Of a stretch of 8,289 nucleotides of DNA, positions 1 through 6,828 are shown piece by piece. The stretch is from JBDNJM01 sp041687755. Lineage in GTDB: Bacteria > Planctomycetota > UBA1135 > GCA-002686595. The notes beneath the pieces are model-generated. The model was not told where the DNA came from and searched no databases. It worked only from the letters and a program-made list of their open reading frames with translations. Position numbers and translations under genes: made by a program. The number at the start of each line of letters is the position of its first letter. Position 1 is the stretch's first letter. The stretch spans positions 1 through 8,289 of the forward strand of contig JBDNJM010000193.1 in NCBI GenBank assembly GCA_041687755.1, given 5' to 3'.

Positions 1-69
1 GGCAGTGGGGCGCGCGGGCCGGTGAAAACGTGCCTGGCACCGTATCCTTCCCCCAGCCGGGCGCTCGGC

Positions 70-1464
70 TCAGAACTGGAAGTAGATGAACGGCGCGTAG
101 TTCGCGGCGACGCACGGCAGCGCGATCGCCGCCGCCACGCCGAGGGTCACTGCAAAGACCGGCTTGGGAAGGCGCTCCATCCAATGATCCACCCGCACCG
201 CCTTGTTGAGCGCGTGGAACGCCAGGAACACGAGACCGATCGCGGCACCGATGTGCCACTCGTCCAGCATCTCTGAGCCGTCCGCGCGCAGGCCGAACAT
301 CGTCTGGACGAACTGCCAGGGCAGCTCGAACGAGCTGGCGCGGAAGAACACCAGGGCGACGGTGAACACGAGGTTCGCCCACACGAGACCGATGAAGCGG
401 CGCTCCAGCCAGGGTGCGATGTCGAGGCGGCGCTCCAGCAGCAGCATCAGGCCGTGCAGCATGCCCCAGACCACGAAGTTCCAGGCCGCGCCGTGCCACA
501 GAGCGCACAGGAAGAACACGGTCAGCAGGGCCAGGTACGTGCGGACGGGACCGTGACGATTGCCGCCGAGGCTGATGTAGACGTAGTCCCGGAACCAGCT
601 GGCGAGGCTGATGTGCCAGCGGCGCCAGTACTCGGTCACCGAGCGCGCGAAAATCGGGAAGTCGAAGTTCAGGGGCAGCTGGTACCCGAGCATCGCGGCT
701 GTCGCGATGGCCATGTCGCTGTAGCCGGAGAAGTCGCAGTAGATCTGGACGTAGTACAGGCCGATGCCCAACCAGTGCATGCCAGCCGTGTAGAGCTCCG
801 GGTTGCTGTAGATCTCGTCGACGAAGGGCGCGCAGTTGTCCGCGACGCAGGCCTTCTTGACGAACCCGAACAGGAACAGGGTCAGGGCGGCCCTGAACTG
901 GACGGTTTCGAAGACGCGGGGGCGGCTGAGCTGGGGCAGGAACTCTCGGGCTCGGACGATCGGACCCGCGACGAGCTGAGGGAAGAACGCGACAAACAGG
1001 GCGAAGTCGCGCAGGGAGCTCTCGGACTCGAGCTTCCGGCGGTAGACGTCGATCGTGTAGCTGAGCGTCTGGAACGTGTAGAAGCTGATGCCGACGGGCA
1101 GGATCAACCCCAGGCTCTCCGGACTTGTCTCCAGACCTGCCCAAGCCAGCATCGCCGCACCCGACTCGATGAAGAAGTCGAAGTACTTGTAGAGCCCCAG
1201 TAGCCCGAGATTCAGCACGAGGCTGACGGTCAACAGCAGCTTGCGGGCCCCGGGGCCCTCCGTCACGGCCAGGCGCCGACCCACGCTGAAGTCGACGATC
1301 GTGGACAGGGCGATCAGGCCCAGAAAGCGCACGTCCCAGGCCCCGTAGAACAGGTAGCTGGCGGCCAGCAGCAGGTTCTTGCGGGCACTCGCACCGCGCA
1401 GGAGCCAGTGCAGACCGAACACGACTCCGAAGAAGACGAGGAAGCGGAACTCGACGAAGTTCAC
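70..1464 (-). CDS. MBOAT-family membrane O-acyltransferase (AlgI-like), copy 1
   Basis: A 464-residue polytopic membrane protein of the AlgI/DltB type, predicted to move acyl groups from a cytosolic donor to an extracytoplasmic acceptor. Visible family blocks are LILPVGISFYTFQTLSYTID (about 120-139), FFPQLVAGPIVRA (160-172), QIYCDFSGYSDMAIA (240-254), RRWHISLASWFRDY (281-294, His284) and LWHGAAWNFVVWG (322-334). His324 matches the invariant MBOAT catalytic histidine. The protein ends in PFIYFQF, an ending I associate with AlgI-like proteins. The start is GTG at 1464, sharing the 4 bases GTGA with the stop of the upstream SGNH gene; GGAG lies 8 bases before it, which supports this start. It is the last gene of the block, and only 69 bases follow in the window. 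It is a paralogue of the gene at 3509-4900. The acylated substrate is unknown. Confidence 0.95.
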   Translation of the reverse strand: MNFVEFRFLVFFGVVFGLHWLLRGASARKNLLLAASYLFYGAWDVRFLGLIALSTIVDFSVGRRLAVTEGPGARKLLLTVSLVLNLGLLGLYKYFDFFIESGAAMLAWAGLETSPESLGLILPVGISFYTFQTLSYTIDVYRRKLESESSLRDFALFVAFFPQLVAGPIVRAREFLPQLSRPRVFETVQFRAALTLFLFGFVKKACVADNCAPFVDEIYSNPELYTAGMHWLGIGLYYVQIYCDFSGYSDMAIATAAMLGYQLPLNFDFPIFARSVTEYWRRWHISLASWFRDYVYISLGGNRHGPVRTYLALLTVFFLCALWHGAAWNFVVWGMLHGLMLLLERRLDIAPWLERRFIGLVWANLVFTVALVFFRASSFELPWQFVQTMFGLRADGSEMLDEWHIGAAIGLVFLAFHALNKAVRVDHWMERLPKPVFAVTLGVAAAIALPCVAANYAPFIYFQF

Positions 1465-2537
1465 TCCGAGCTCTCCGGGACGTACGTCGTGGCGGCGGCG
1501 AGCAGGTCGGCGACCGCTTCGCCGGCGAGGCGGCTGAAGAGTTCTGCTGCCTCAGCGTTGAGGTGCTCTTGGTCGAGGCGTGCTTCCGGCGCGTACAGCT
1601 CCGGATAGGCCTGGGGTCGCGCGAAGTCCGCGAAGAGCGGGGCTTCGCCGGCGGCGTGCAGCGTGGCGCCGGCGCGGCCGTGGGTTCCGTAGGGGGGCAC
1701 GAGGTAGATCGGCTGGATGCCTTTGGCCTCAAGCCACTCGCGCTGGCGGCGGTGGGCGCGCAGCTCGGCTGCGACGAGCGGCTCCGGCGGCGACTCGGCG
1801 AACTCGTCCAGCTCCGCTTCGTACGCAGGCAAAGCGGCCATGAACTTGAACCTTCGGATAGCCGCTTTTTCGGCGTTCGAAGCCTCGATCGAGACGTAGC
1901 CGTCGCTGGCCTCGAGCGCCTCTGGCGTCACGTAGGGCCGGCGTTGCTCGTCCAACAGGGGCCGCAGGATGCGGCGGGCGGAGCCGTAGTTGGCGAGCCG
2001 TTGGGCGAAGGCTTGGATGTGGCGGCCGGCCCAGGCGGGGGCGTAGCGCTCCCGCCCCGTGAGCAGCTTGTTCAGTGAGACGAGCACGGCGGTGCGCGTC
2101 TGGGCGGCGTCGTGCCAGGTGCGCGTGCGCGTCCGCAGGACGTCGTCGGCAGACAGGGCCGGATCCCAGTTCTTCGGCTCGATCACGACCCAGCGGACGC
2201 GCCCTCCACCGCGCTCGATGCGCTCGATGGCTGCGCGCAGCAGCGCATCGGACTCGTAGGCGAGCATGCCCCGCGCGCCGAGGTTGAAACTCTCGAACGT
2301 GGGCTCGATCGCCTGCACCGCCGGATCGAAGGCGCCCGGATCCAGGCCTCGGAAGACGCCACTCGCGCCGACCAGCAGGGCGTTGTAGTCGGCCGCGTGT
2401 TGATCCAGGAACTCGAGCTTGTCCGCGGGCTCGGTCTCGTGGTCGGCTTGGACGTGGGGTCGCAGCAGGCCGGCCGTGGCGAAGAACGCGACCGCGAACA
2501 GGGCGCACAGGAGCACGCGTTCGGCCTGGGGTTGCAT
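1461..2537 (-). CDS. SGNH-hydrolase-like membrane-anchored protein (AlgX/AlgJ/DltD-like partner of MBOAT), copy 1
   Basis: A 358-residue protein with one N-terminal hydrophobic segment (about residues 7-25) and a long extracytoplasmic part. SGNH-type blocks are visible: NALLVGASGVFRGLDP with likely nucleophile Ser59, SFNLGARGM with Asn85, and near the C-terminus DQEHLN with Asp322 and His325, spaced like the family's D-x-x-H pair. The first block reads GAS rather than the classic GDS. I infer that it transfers or positions acyl groups on the outer face together with the MBOAT, whose GTG start overlaps its stop codon. I chose ATG 2537, 20 bases after the reductase stop. The frame is open further upstream, but that part overlaps the reductase gene and gives a Pro/Gly/Arg-rich leader with no membrane segment. 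No clear Shine-Dalgarno sequence precedes 2537, so translation may be coupled. Family level is firm; exact activity is not. Confidence 0.88.
   Translation of the reverse strand: MQPQAERVLLCALFAVAFFATAGLLRPHVQADHETEPADKLEFLDQHAADYNALLVGASGVFRGLDPGAFDPAVQAIEPTFESFNLGARGMLAYESDALLRAAIERIERGGGRVRWVVIEPKNWDPALSADDVLRTRTRTWHDAAQTRTAVLVSLNKLLTGRERYAPAWAGRHIQAFAQRLANYGSARRILRPLLDEQRRPYVTPEALEASDGYVSIEASNAEKAAIRRFKFMAALPAYEAELDEFAESPPEPLVAAELRAHRRQREWLEAKGIQPIYLVPPYGTHGRAGATLHAAGEAPLFADFARPQAYPELYAPEARLDQEHLNAEAAELFSRLAGEAVADLLAAATTYVPESSE
1473..1476 (-). promoter_or_regulatory. Ribosome binding site of MBOAT copy 1
   Basis: GGAG lies 8 bases upstream of the GTG start at 1464, inside the last codons of the SGNH gene. 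It supports the GTG start and the GTGA stop/start overlap. The same arrangement precedes the other MBOAT gene. Confidence 0.6.
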
Positions 2538-2557
2538 GGGACCGGGGTCGGGCGGTG

Positions 2558-3361
2558 CTACCAGTAGCGCTCGAGGTGGAGCTGACCCGGCTCCTTGCGC
2601 TTGTGGCGCTGGAATCCGCGACCCTCCAGGTCGGCCTGCACCGTGTCGATCATGTCCGGGTTGCCGCACAGGAACACCTGGGAGTGATCGGTATCCAGCG
2701 GTACGCCGACCAGGTCCGCGTACAGCGCCGGATCGAGCGCTTCACCGACGCGACCGCGCAGGCCGCGCCAGGGGCCGTCTGCGTCGGCGCGCGTGCACAT
2801 GGGCAAGTAAGTAAACCAGTCGGTCTCGCGGTCGAGGCTCTCGAGCTCCTGGCGGTAGCCGAGGTCGCTCTCGACGCGCACTCCGTTGATCATCACGAAG
2901 CGGCGCCAGGGCTTAGCGCCGCGAAATTCGCGCAGCATGGAGATGAACGGGGCGAGGCCCGTGCCGGTGGAGACCATGATGAGGTCGCGGTCGGCGGCGG
3001 CGGGGCTCTCGGGCAAGTGCTCCAGGGTGAACTTGCCGAGGAAGCGCTTGTCCATCCACAGGGCGTCGCCCACGCCCAGCTGCAACAGCTTCGGTGTCAG
3101 CGCGCCTTCGTCGACCAGGCGAACGAAGAACTCGACGCCCTTCTCCGAGGGCGACGAGGCGACGGAGTAGGGCCGCTTGACGAACCCGCTCGAACCGCCC
3201 TCGTCGCCCGTGGCCGGCAGGCCCAGGTTCGTGAACTGGCCGGGTTCGAATCGCGGCTGTTCTCCGTCCTCGAACTCGGCGCGGAACACGAACAGCGCCT
3301 CGTTGAGGTCCTCGCGGGCCGTCACGACGGCGTTGAGATCGGGAGCGGAGGTGGGAGCCAT
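2558..3361 (-). CDS. fpr: Ferredoxin/flavodoxin-NADP+ reductase, bacterial type
   Basis: A 267-residue cytosolic FAD enzyme that exchanges electrons between NADPH and ferredoxin or flavodoxin (EC 1.18.1.2). Visible motifs: FAD-binding RPYSVASSP (63-71), the pyridine-nucleotide loop MVSTGTGLAPFISML (129-143), the LCGNPDMID block (231-239) that closes on NADP, and the C-terminal HLERYW, which resembles the aromatic ending (…HYW) of E. coli Fpr. Length fits the bacterial family. I chose ATG 3361; an earlier in-frame ATG at 3433 would add 24 low-complexity residues that do not look like the family. There is no good Shine-Dalgarno sequence. It lies 147 bases after the upstream MBOAT stop and 20 bases before the SGNH gene, so it probably heads the second transcript segment. 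A redox enzyme has no obvious role in O-acylation, so the linkage may be incidental. Confidence 0.93.
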   Translation of the reverse strand: MAPTSAPDLNAVVTAREDLNEALFVFRAEFEDGEQPRFEPGQFTNLGLPATGDEGGSSGFVKRPYSVASSPSEKGVEFFVRLVDEGALTPKLLQLGVGDALWMDKRFLGKFTLEHLPESPAAADRDLIMVSTGTGLAPFISMLREFRGAKPWRRFVMINGVRVESDLGYRQELESLDRETDWFTYLPMCTRADADGPWRGLRGRVGEALDPALYADLVGVPLDTDHSQVFLCGNPDMIDTVQADLEGRGFQRHKRKEPGQLHLERYW

Positions 3362-3405
3362 GCGTGTCTGGGTTCGGGGAGGGCCGCCTGGGGGCAGAGA
3401 ACCAG

Positions 3406-3433
3406 AGTCTACGTCGGGCGTGCGCCCCCGCAA
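3406..3433 (-). promoter_or_regulatory. Possible promoter for the reductase gene
   Basis: The 147-base gap before the reductase gene contains, on the minus strand, TTGCGG (3433-3428) and TAGACT (3411-3406), 16 bases apart. This is a weak sigma-70-like match. The spacer holds the inverted repeat GGGCG-TG-CGCCC (3416-3427). It is the only stretch inside the block with room for a promoter, but the match is poor and may be chance. Confidence 0.22.
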
Positions 3434-3508
3434 CGAACGCGGGCGCCACGATCACCTCGCGCGCCCGGGTCTGGCGCGGGCCCCCAGAGGCGAGGACGGC
3501 CCGGGACG

Positions 3509-4900
3509 TCAAAACTGGAAGTAAATGAACGGCTGGTAGCCAGAAGCCGCGAACGGTAGGAGGAGCGCCCAGGTCGCCCCGTAGGCGAGCGCGAACGGCA
3601 GGTCCGGGACGCGCGCGAGGCGCTGCTCGAGCCCGAACCGAGCGTTGAGCGCGTGGCAGCCCAAGAACAGGCCTCCCGCCCAGGCTGCGGTGCTCCAGCC
3701 CGCCGGCACGTCGGCACCCGACCCGGCGCCGAACATGCCGGCAAGGAACTGCAGGGCCTGGGAGGGGTCCGCGGCGCGGAAGAAGACCCAGGCGCAGGTG
3801 GCCAGGAACAGCGTCCAGGCCAGGCCGAGGGGCGTGCGCTCGAGCCGTGGACCGAGGCCGGTCGCGCGCTCCAGCACCAGCGCGGCCCCGTGCAGCGCGC
3901 CCCAGATCACGAAGGTCCACGCGGCGCCGTGCCACAGCCCGCAGAGCAGGAACACGAGGGCCAGGTTGACGTACGTGCGCGCGCGCCCGCTACGGTTGCC
4001 GCCGAGCGGAATATAAAGGTAATCGCGGAACCAGCTCGAGAGGCTGATGTGCCAGCGCCGCCAGAACTGGGTGACGGAGCGAGCGAGGATCGGGAAGGCG
4101 AAGTTGAGCGGCAGGCGGTACCCGAGCAGGGCCGCGCAAGCGATCGCCATGTCGCTGTAGCCGGAGAAGTCGCAGTAGATCTGGACGAAGTACAGCGCGG
4201 CGGCGAGCCAGAGCATCAGCGCGCCGAGCTCCGGGGCGGCGGCGAAGGCCGGGTCTACGAACGCGGCGACCCGGTCGGCGATGAGCGCCTTCTTCGCGTA
4301 GCCGAACAGGAACAGGACGAGCGCCGCGCGCCAGGAAACGCTCCAGAAGAGCGGCTTGTGCTTCAGCTGGGGCAGGAACTCGGCGGCGCGAACGATCGGG
4401 CCGGCGACGAGCTGGGGGAAAAAGCCGACGAACAGCGCGAAGTCCAGGGGGCTGCGCTCGACGGCGAGCTGCCCGCGGTAGCGGTCGATGGTGTAGCTGA
4501 GCGTTTGGAACGTGTAGAAGCTGATACCGACAGGGAGGATCAGATCGAGGCTGGCGGGGGAGGCCTCAAGTCCGAGGGTCGCCAGCAGGGCGCCCAGCGC
4601 GTCTGCGAAGAAGTTGAAGTACTTGAAGACCGCCAGCAGGCCCAGGTTGAACGTGAGGCTGAGGGCAAGTAGCGCGCGGCGGAACGTCTGTGGGCGGTCG
4701 TCGTTGAGTCCCAGGCCGATGAGAAAATCGACGACGGTCGAGGCCAGGATCAGCGCGAGGAAGCGCGGGTCCCAGGCGGCGTAGAAGCCGTAGCTCGCGC
4801 CGAGCAGCAAGAGCTTGCGTGCGACGGCCCCGCGCAGCGCCCAGTGGCAGGCGAACACGAGCCCGAAGAAGAGCAGGAAGCGCAGTTCGGTGAAGATCAC
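3509..4900 (-). CDS. MBOAT-family membrane O-acyltransferase (AlgI-like), copy 2
   Basis: A 463-residue polytopic AlgI-type acyltransferase that aligns to the copy at 70-1464 with a single-residue length difference and about 58% identity by hand count. The key blocks are the same: LILPVGISFYTFQTLSYTID, FFPQLVAGPIVRA, QIYCDFSGYSDMAIA, RRWHISLSSWFRDYLYIPLG (His284) and LWHGAAWTFVIWG with putative catalytic His324. It also ends in PFIYFQF. The least conserved parts are about residues 62-78, 181-190, 217-230 and 392-436. The start is GTG at 4900, overlapping the SGNH stop by GTGA, with GGAG 8 bases upstream. Together with that SGNH protein it forms the first acylation pair of the block. The difference from copy 1 suggests another acceptor, acyl group or condition of use, but this cannot be decided here. 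Confidence 0.95.
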   Translation of the reverse strand: MIFTELRFLLFFGLVFACHWALRGAVARKLLLLGASYGFYAAWDPRFLALILASTVVDFLIGLGLNDDRPQTFRRALLALSLTFNLGLLAVFKYFNFFADALGALLATLGLEASPASLDLILPVGISFYTFQTLSYTIDRYRGQLAVERSPLDFALFVGFFPQLVAGPIVRAAEFLPQLKHKPLFWSVSWRAALVLFLFGYAKKALIADRVAAFVDPAFAAAPELGALMLWLAAALYFVQIYCDFSGYSDMAIACAALLGYRLPLNFAFPILARSVTQFWRRWHISLSSWFRDYLYIPLGGNRSGRARTYVNLALVFLLCGLWHGAAWTFVIWGALHGAALVLERATGLGPRLERTPLGLAWTLFLATCAWVFFRAADPSQALQFLAGMFGAGSGADVPAGWSTAAWAGGLFLGCHALNARFGLEQRLARVPDLPFALAYGATWALLLPFAASGYQPFIYFQF

Positions 4901-5979
4901 TGCTCGGACTCCGCGTTCGGCCCGGCGGCTAGACGCTCGGCGACGGCCTGGCCTGCGAGTTCACTGAGTCGGGCCGCTGCGGCGGCGTTGAGGTGCTGGG
5001 CATCGAGCCTCGCCGCGGGCTCGAAGAGCTCGAGAAACCGGTCGGGGTCGGCGAACTGGATCACTGCGGGATAGCCGCGGGCGGCGTCTAGAATTTGCTC
5101 GAACTGTCCGCGGCGGACGTAGGGCGGCATCAGATAGAGCACCTGCAGGCCCAGGCCCTCGAGCCAGGCGCGCTGGCCTGCGACGAGATCGCCTGCGATG
5201 GCTCCGATCGGCAAGGTCTCCTGTAGAACGGGCTCGATGGGGGTCTGCAGCATCCCGGCCACGGCAGCTTGATAGGCGCTTAGGTCTTCCGTGAAACGCC
5301 GTCGGCGCCGCGGTGCGTCGGGTGGCTCGAAGGTCTCGATCGGGAGGTAGCCGCGACGTTCGAGCAGCGTCTCCGGCTCGACGAAGCGGAGCGGGTTGGC
5401 GCCCGTCAGGCCCGCCATCAGTCGCTCGCCGCTGCCGTAGTTGCCTATTCGCCGAGCGCCGGTGCGGACGTGCTGCCAGGCCCAGCGCAACGAGTTCGTC
5501 TCGCGGTCAAGGGCGTGCTCCAGCGACAGCAGCAGCGCCCGCCAGGTCTGCCGAGGGGTGTGCCAGCGCTGGACGCGAGCGATCTCGTCTGCACCGCGGT
5601 ACGTCCAAGGATGGAACGGCTTGGGCTCGAGCACCACCAGCTCGAGACGCTCGCCCATCAGCGGCAGCGCGCGGCGCAGCACGGCGTCGGTCTCGAGCCC
5701 GAGCATCCCGCGCGCGCCTAGGTTGAAGCTCTTCCAGCCGGGTCTCACAGCCTCGAGCTGCGCGTCGAAGACGACCGGATCGATCCCGTGGAAGGTGCCG
5801 CTCGCCCCGAGGATGAGCGCGTTGTACTCGTGCCCGAACTGCTCAAGGTGCGCGAACTTGTCGTCGAGTTCGTCGCCGGGGATGGGGCCCAGCAATCGAC
5901 CCACGACCACGGTGGTCGCCCCAAACGCGACCAGGGCGGCCAGCAGCAACAAGACCGTGCGTGCGCTGGAGCGCGGCAC
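4897..5979 (-). CDS. SGNH-hydrolase-like membrane-anchored protein (AlgX/AlgJ/DltD-like partner of MBOAT), copy 2
   Basis: A 360-residue paralogue of the protein at 1461-2537. A basic start (MPRSSAR) and one hydrophobic segment (about 8-30) anchor it in the membrane. SGNH-type blocks: NALILGASGTFHGIDP with likely nucleophile Ser60, SFNLGARGM with Asn86, VVLEPK (115-120), and DAQHLN with Asp326 and His329. The two paralogues are most alike around these blocks and diverge through the middle (about 130-270), where partner or substrate contacts may lie. The start is GTG at 5979, 7 bases after the dehydratase stop; no other initiator precedes the membrane segment in frame, and the Shine-Dalgarno match is weak. 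Its stop overlaps the MBOAT start. Acyl transfer or acceptor handling on the outer face is inferred from family and neighbour. Confidence 0.87.
   Translation of the reverse strand: MPRSSARTVLLLLAALVAFGATTVVVGRLLGPIPGDELDDKFAHLEQFGHEYNALILGASGTFHGIDPVVFDAQLEAVRPGWKSFNLGARGMLGLETDAVLRRALPLMGERLELVVLEPKPFHPWTYRGADEIARVQRWHTPRQTWRALLLSLEHALDRETNSLRWAWQHVRTGARRIGNYGSGERLMAGLTGANPLRFVEPETLLERRGYLPIETFEPPDAPRRRRRFTEDLSAYQAAVAGMLQTPIEPVLQETLPIGAIAGDLVAGQRAWLEGLGLQVLYLMPPYVRRGQFEQILDAARGYPAVIQFADPDRFLELFEPAARLDAQHLNAAAAARLSELAGQAVAERLAAGPNAESEQ
4909..4912 (-). promoter_or_regulatory. Ribosome binding site of MBOAT copy 2
   Basis: GGAG lies 8 bases before the GTG start at 4900, within the end of the SGNH gene. 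It matches the site before MBOAT copy 1 in sequence and spacing and supports a non-ATG start with stop/start overlap. Confidence 0.6.
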
Positions 5980-5986
5980 GGTCAGC

Positions 5987-6466
5987 TCACACGACGACGC
6001 CGCGGATGCCAGCTTCGAACACCAGCTTATCGCCGACGAAGCCCTGGCTGTGGTAGGTGAACATGCGGCTGCGCATGCGGTTGAGCTTCCCGACCATCAC
6101 GAGCCTGCAGTCGGGCTCGACGGCGGCGCGGAAGCGCACGTTATCGAGGCCGCCGAAGCCGAGGAACGCGCCGGCGAGATCTTCGCGGGCGTTCAAGAAG
6201 TGGAAGGTGCAGAGCTGGGCCGCGCCCTCGACCATCAGCGCGCCGGGAAACAGCGGGCGGCCGGGGATGTGATCACTGGCCCACCAGTCCGAGCCCTTCA
6301 CGTCCTTGTGCCCGACGATCGTGCCGCCCTCGAGGTCCATGTGGCAGACGCCGTCGAGCATCTCGAAGCGACCTCGCTGCTTGAGGAATTCGAGCACGCG
6401 ATCCTTGGAGGCGACGACGGTGTCGAGGTCGATGGTCGAGAGGTCGATCAGGGGCTCGGCGGCCAT
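5987..6466 (-). CDS. FabZ-like 3-hydroxyacyl-ACP dehydratase (hotdog fold)
   Basis: A 159-residue soluble protein, close to the usual FabZ length. The active-site helix region DHIPGRPLFPGALMVEGAAQ (65-84) carries His66 and Glu80, 14 residues apart as in FabZ, the pair that dehydrates 3-hydroxyacyl-ACP to trans-2-enoyl-ACP. The residues before it (VGHKDVKGSDWWASDH) and after it (QLCTFHF) remind me of the FabZ paralogues of Planctomycetota rather than of proteobacterial FabZ. I therefore leave the symbol open: it could be the housekeeping dehydratase or a specialised paralogue. The start is ATG at 6466, and its leader is very rich in C on the coding strand with no good Shine-Dalgarno sequence. 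It is the first gene of the block, 7 bases before the SGNH gene, so it is probably co-transcribed with that acylation pair. A role in making the acyl donor is possible but unproven. Confidence 0.85.
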   Translation of the reverse strand: MAAEPLIDLSTIDLDTVVASKDRVLEFLKQRGRFEMLDGVCHMDLEGGTIVGHKDVKGSDWWASDHIPGRPLFPGALMVEGAAQLCTFHFLNAREDLAGAFLGFGGLDNVRFRAAVEPDCRLVMVGKLNRMRSRMFTYHSQGFVGDKLVFEAGIRGVVV

Positions 6467-6514
6467 GGGGCGGAGGGGCTCGAGAAAGGGAGGGGGGGGC
6501 GTCTCGCGATCAGC

Positions 6515-6535
6515 GGGCGGGACGGGAGGGGGGGG
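6515..6535 (+). promoter_or_regulatory. G-quadruplex-type motif in the operon leader
   Basis: Four G-tracts (GGG, GGG, GGG and a run of eight G) are separated by loops of 1, 2 and 1 bases, fitting the G3+N1-7 quadruplex consensus on the plus strand. That is the template strand of the operon, so the transcript would be C-rich here. A further GGG-A-GGGGGGGG lies at 6488-6499. The motif is about 50 bases upstream of the dehydratase start. The pattern is certain; any function is inferred. Confidence 0.5.
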
Positions 6536-6779
6536 AATACGCCGCTGCCGAGGGCGGATCGGGAGACCCTTGCTTGCCGGCAGTTTGGCGGGCGATCAGT
6601 CTACGGATGGCGGCTACCCTGCGAAAGCAGCGAGGAGACAGGCGGGGATCAAGGCCAGCACCCGCCGTTGAATTGGTGCAGCGTCGCCAGGGCAGGTGGT
6701 CTAGCAGAATGTCTGCAGTTTCGCCGTTCGACCGCGAGCGCATGCTCGGTCCGGGTCACCGTCCGGCCCTCGAGTGGAA

Positions 6780-6828
6780 CTCGGACCGCAGCGGCAACCC
6801 CGGGGGGCTGCCGCTGAAGGAGTCCGAG
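6780..6828. repeat. Long two-part inverted repeat (hairpin)
   Basis: The outer arms CTCGGAC (6780-6786) and GTCCGAG (6822-6828) and the inner arms CAGCGGCA (6789-6796) and TGCCGCTG (6809-6816) are perfectly complementary. They are separated by small internal loops (2 and 5 bases), with a C-run/G-run centre that could pair further. A smaller hairpin, CGAGC-GCAT-GCTCG, lies at 6735-6748. No T-run follows on either strand, so an intrinsic terminator is unlikely. The position 35 bases before the IS256 remnant suggests part of an element end or a chromosomal repeat. Confidence 0.5.

Noticed and set aside
20..43. Possible intrinsic terminator after MBOAT copy 1 (minus strand GTGC-CAG-GCAC followed by GTTTTC)
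   Set aside because: The stem is only 4 base pairs and the T-run only 4 bases, too weak to call.
454..1203. Long plus-strand open frame opposite MBOAT copy 1, with similar ones at 2555-3559, 3653-4672 and 5441-6817
   Set aside because: The translations are rich in Glu, Asp, Arg and Gln with no family motif, and lie antisense to genes with strong motifs. They are typical shadows in G+C-rich DNA.
2538..2669. N-terminal extension of the SGNH-like protein copy 1 to an upstream ATG at 2669
   Set aside because: It would overlap the reductase gene and put a charged, Pro/Gly-rich leader before the membrane anchor. ATG 2537 gives a normal anchored start.
3362..3433. Upstream ATG for the reductase at 3433
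   Set aside because: It adds 24 low-complexity residues not expected in the Fpr family; ATG 3361 gives the usual length.
2913..3935. Minus-strand open frame crossing from MBOAT copy 2 into the reductase gene
   Set aside because: Arg/Pro/Ala-rich out-of-frame translation of two well-supported genes, with no motif of its own.
6718..6735. TTCGA word reminiscent of a tRNA T-loop
   Set aside because: The flanking bases do not form a T-stem, and no acceptor or anticodon arms can be built around it.
6510..6743. Small open frames in the intergenic stretch
   Set aside because: No family resemblance, biased composition and no ribosome binding site; they overlap each other on both strands.
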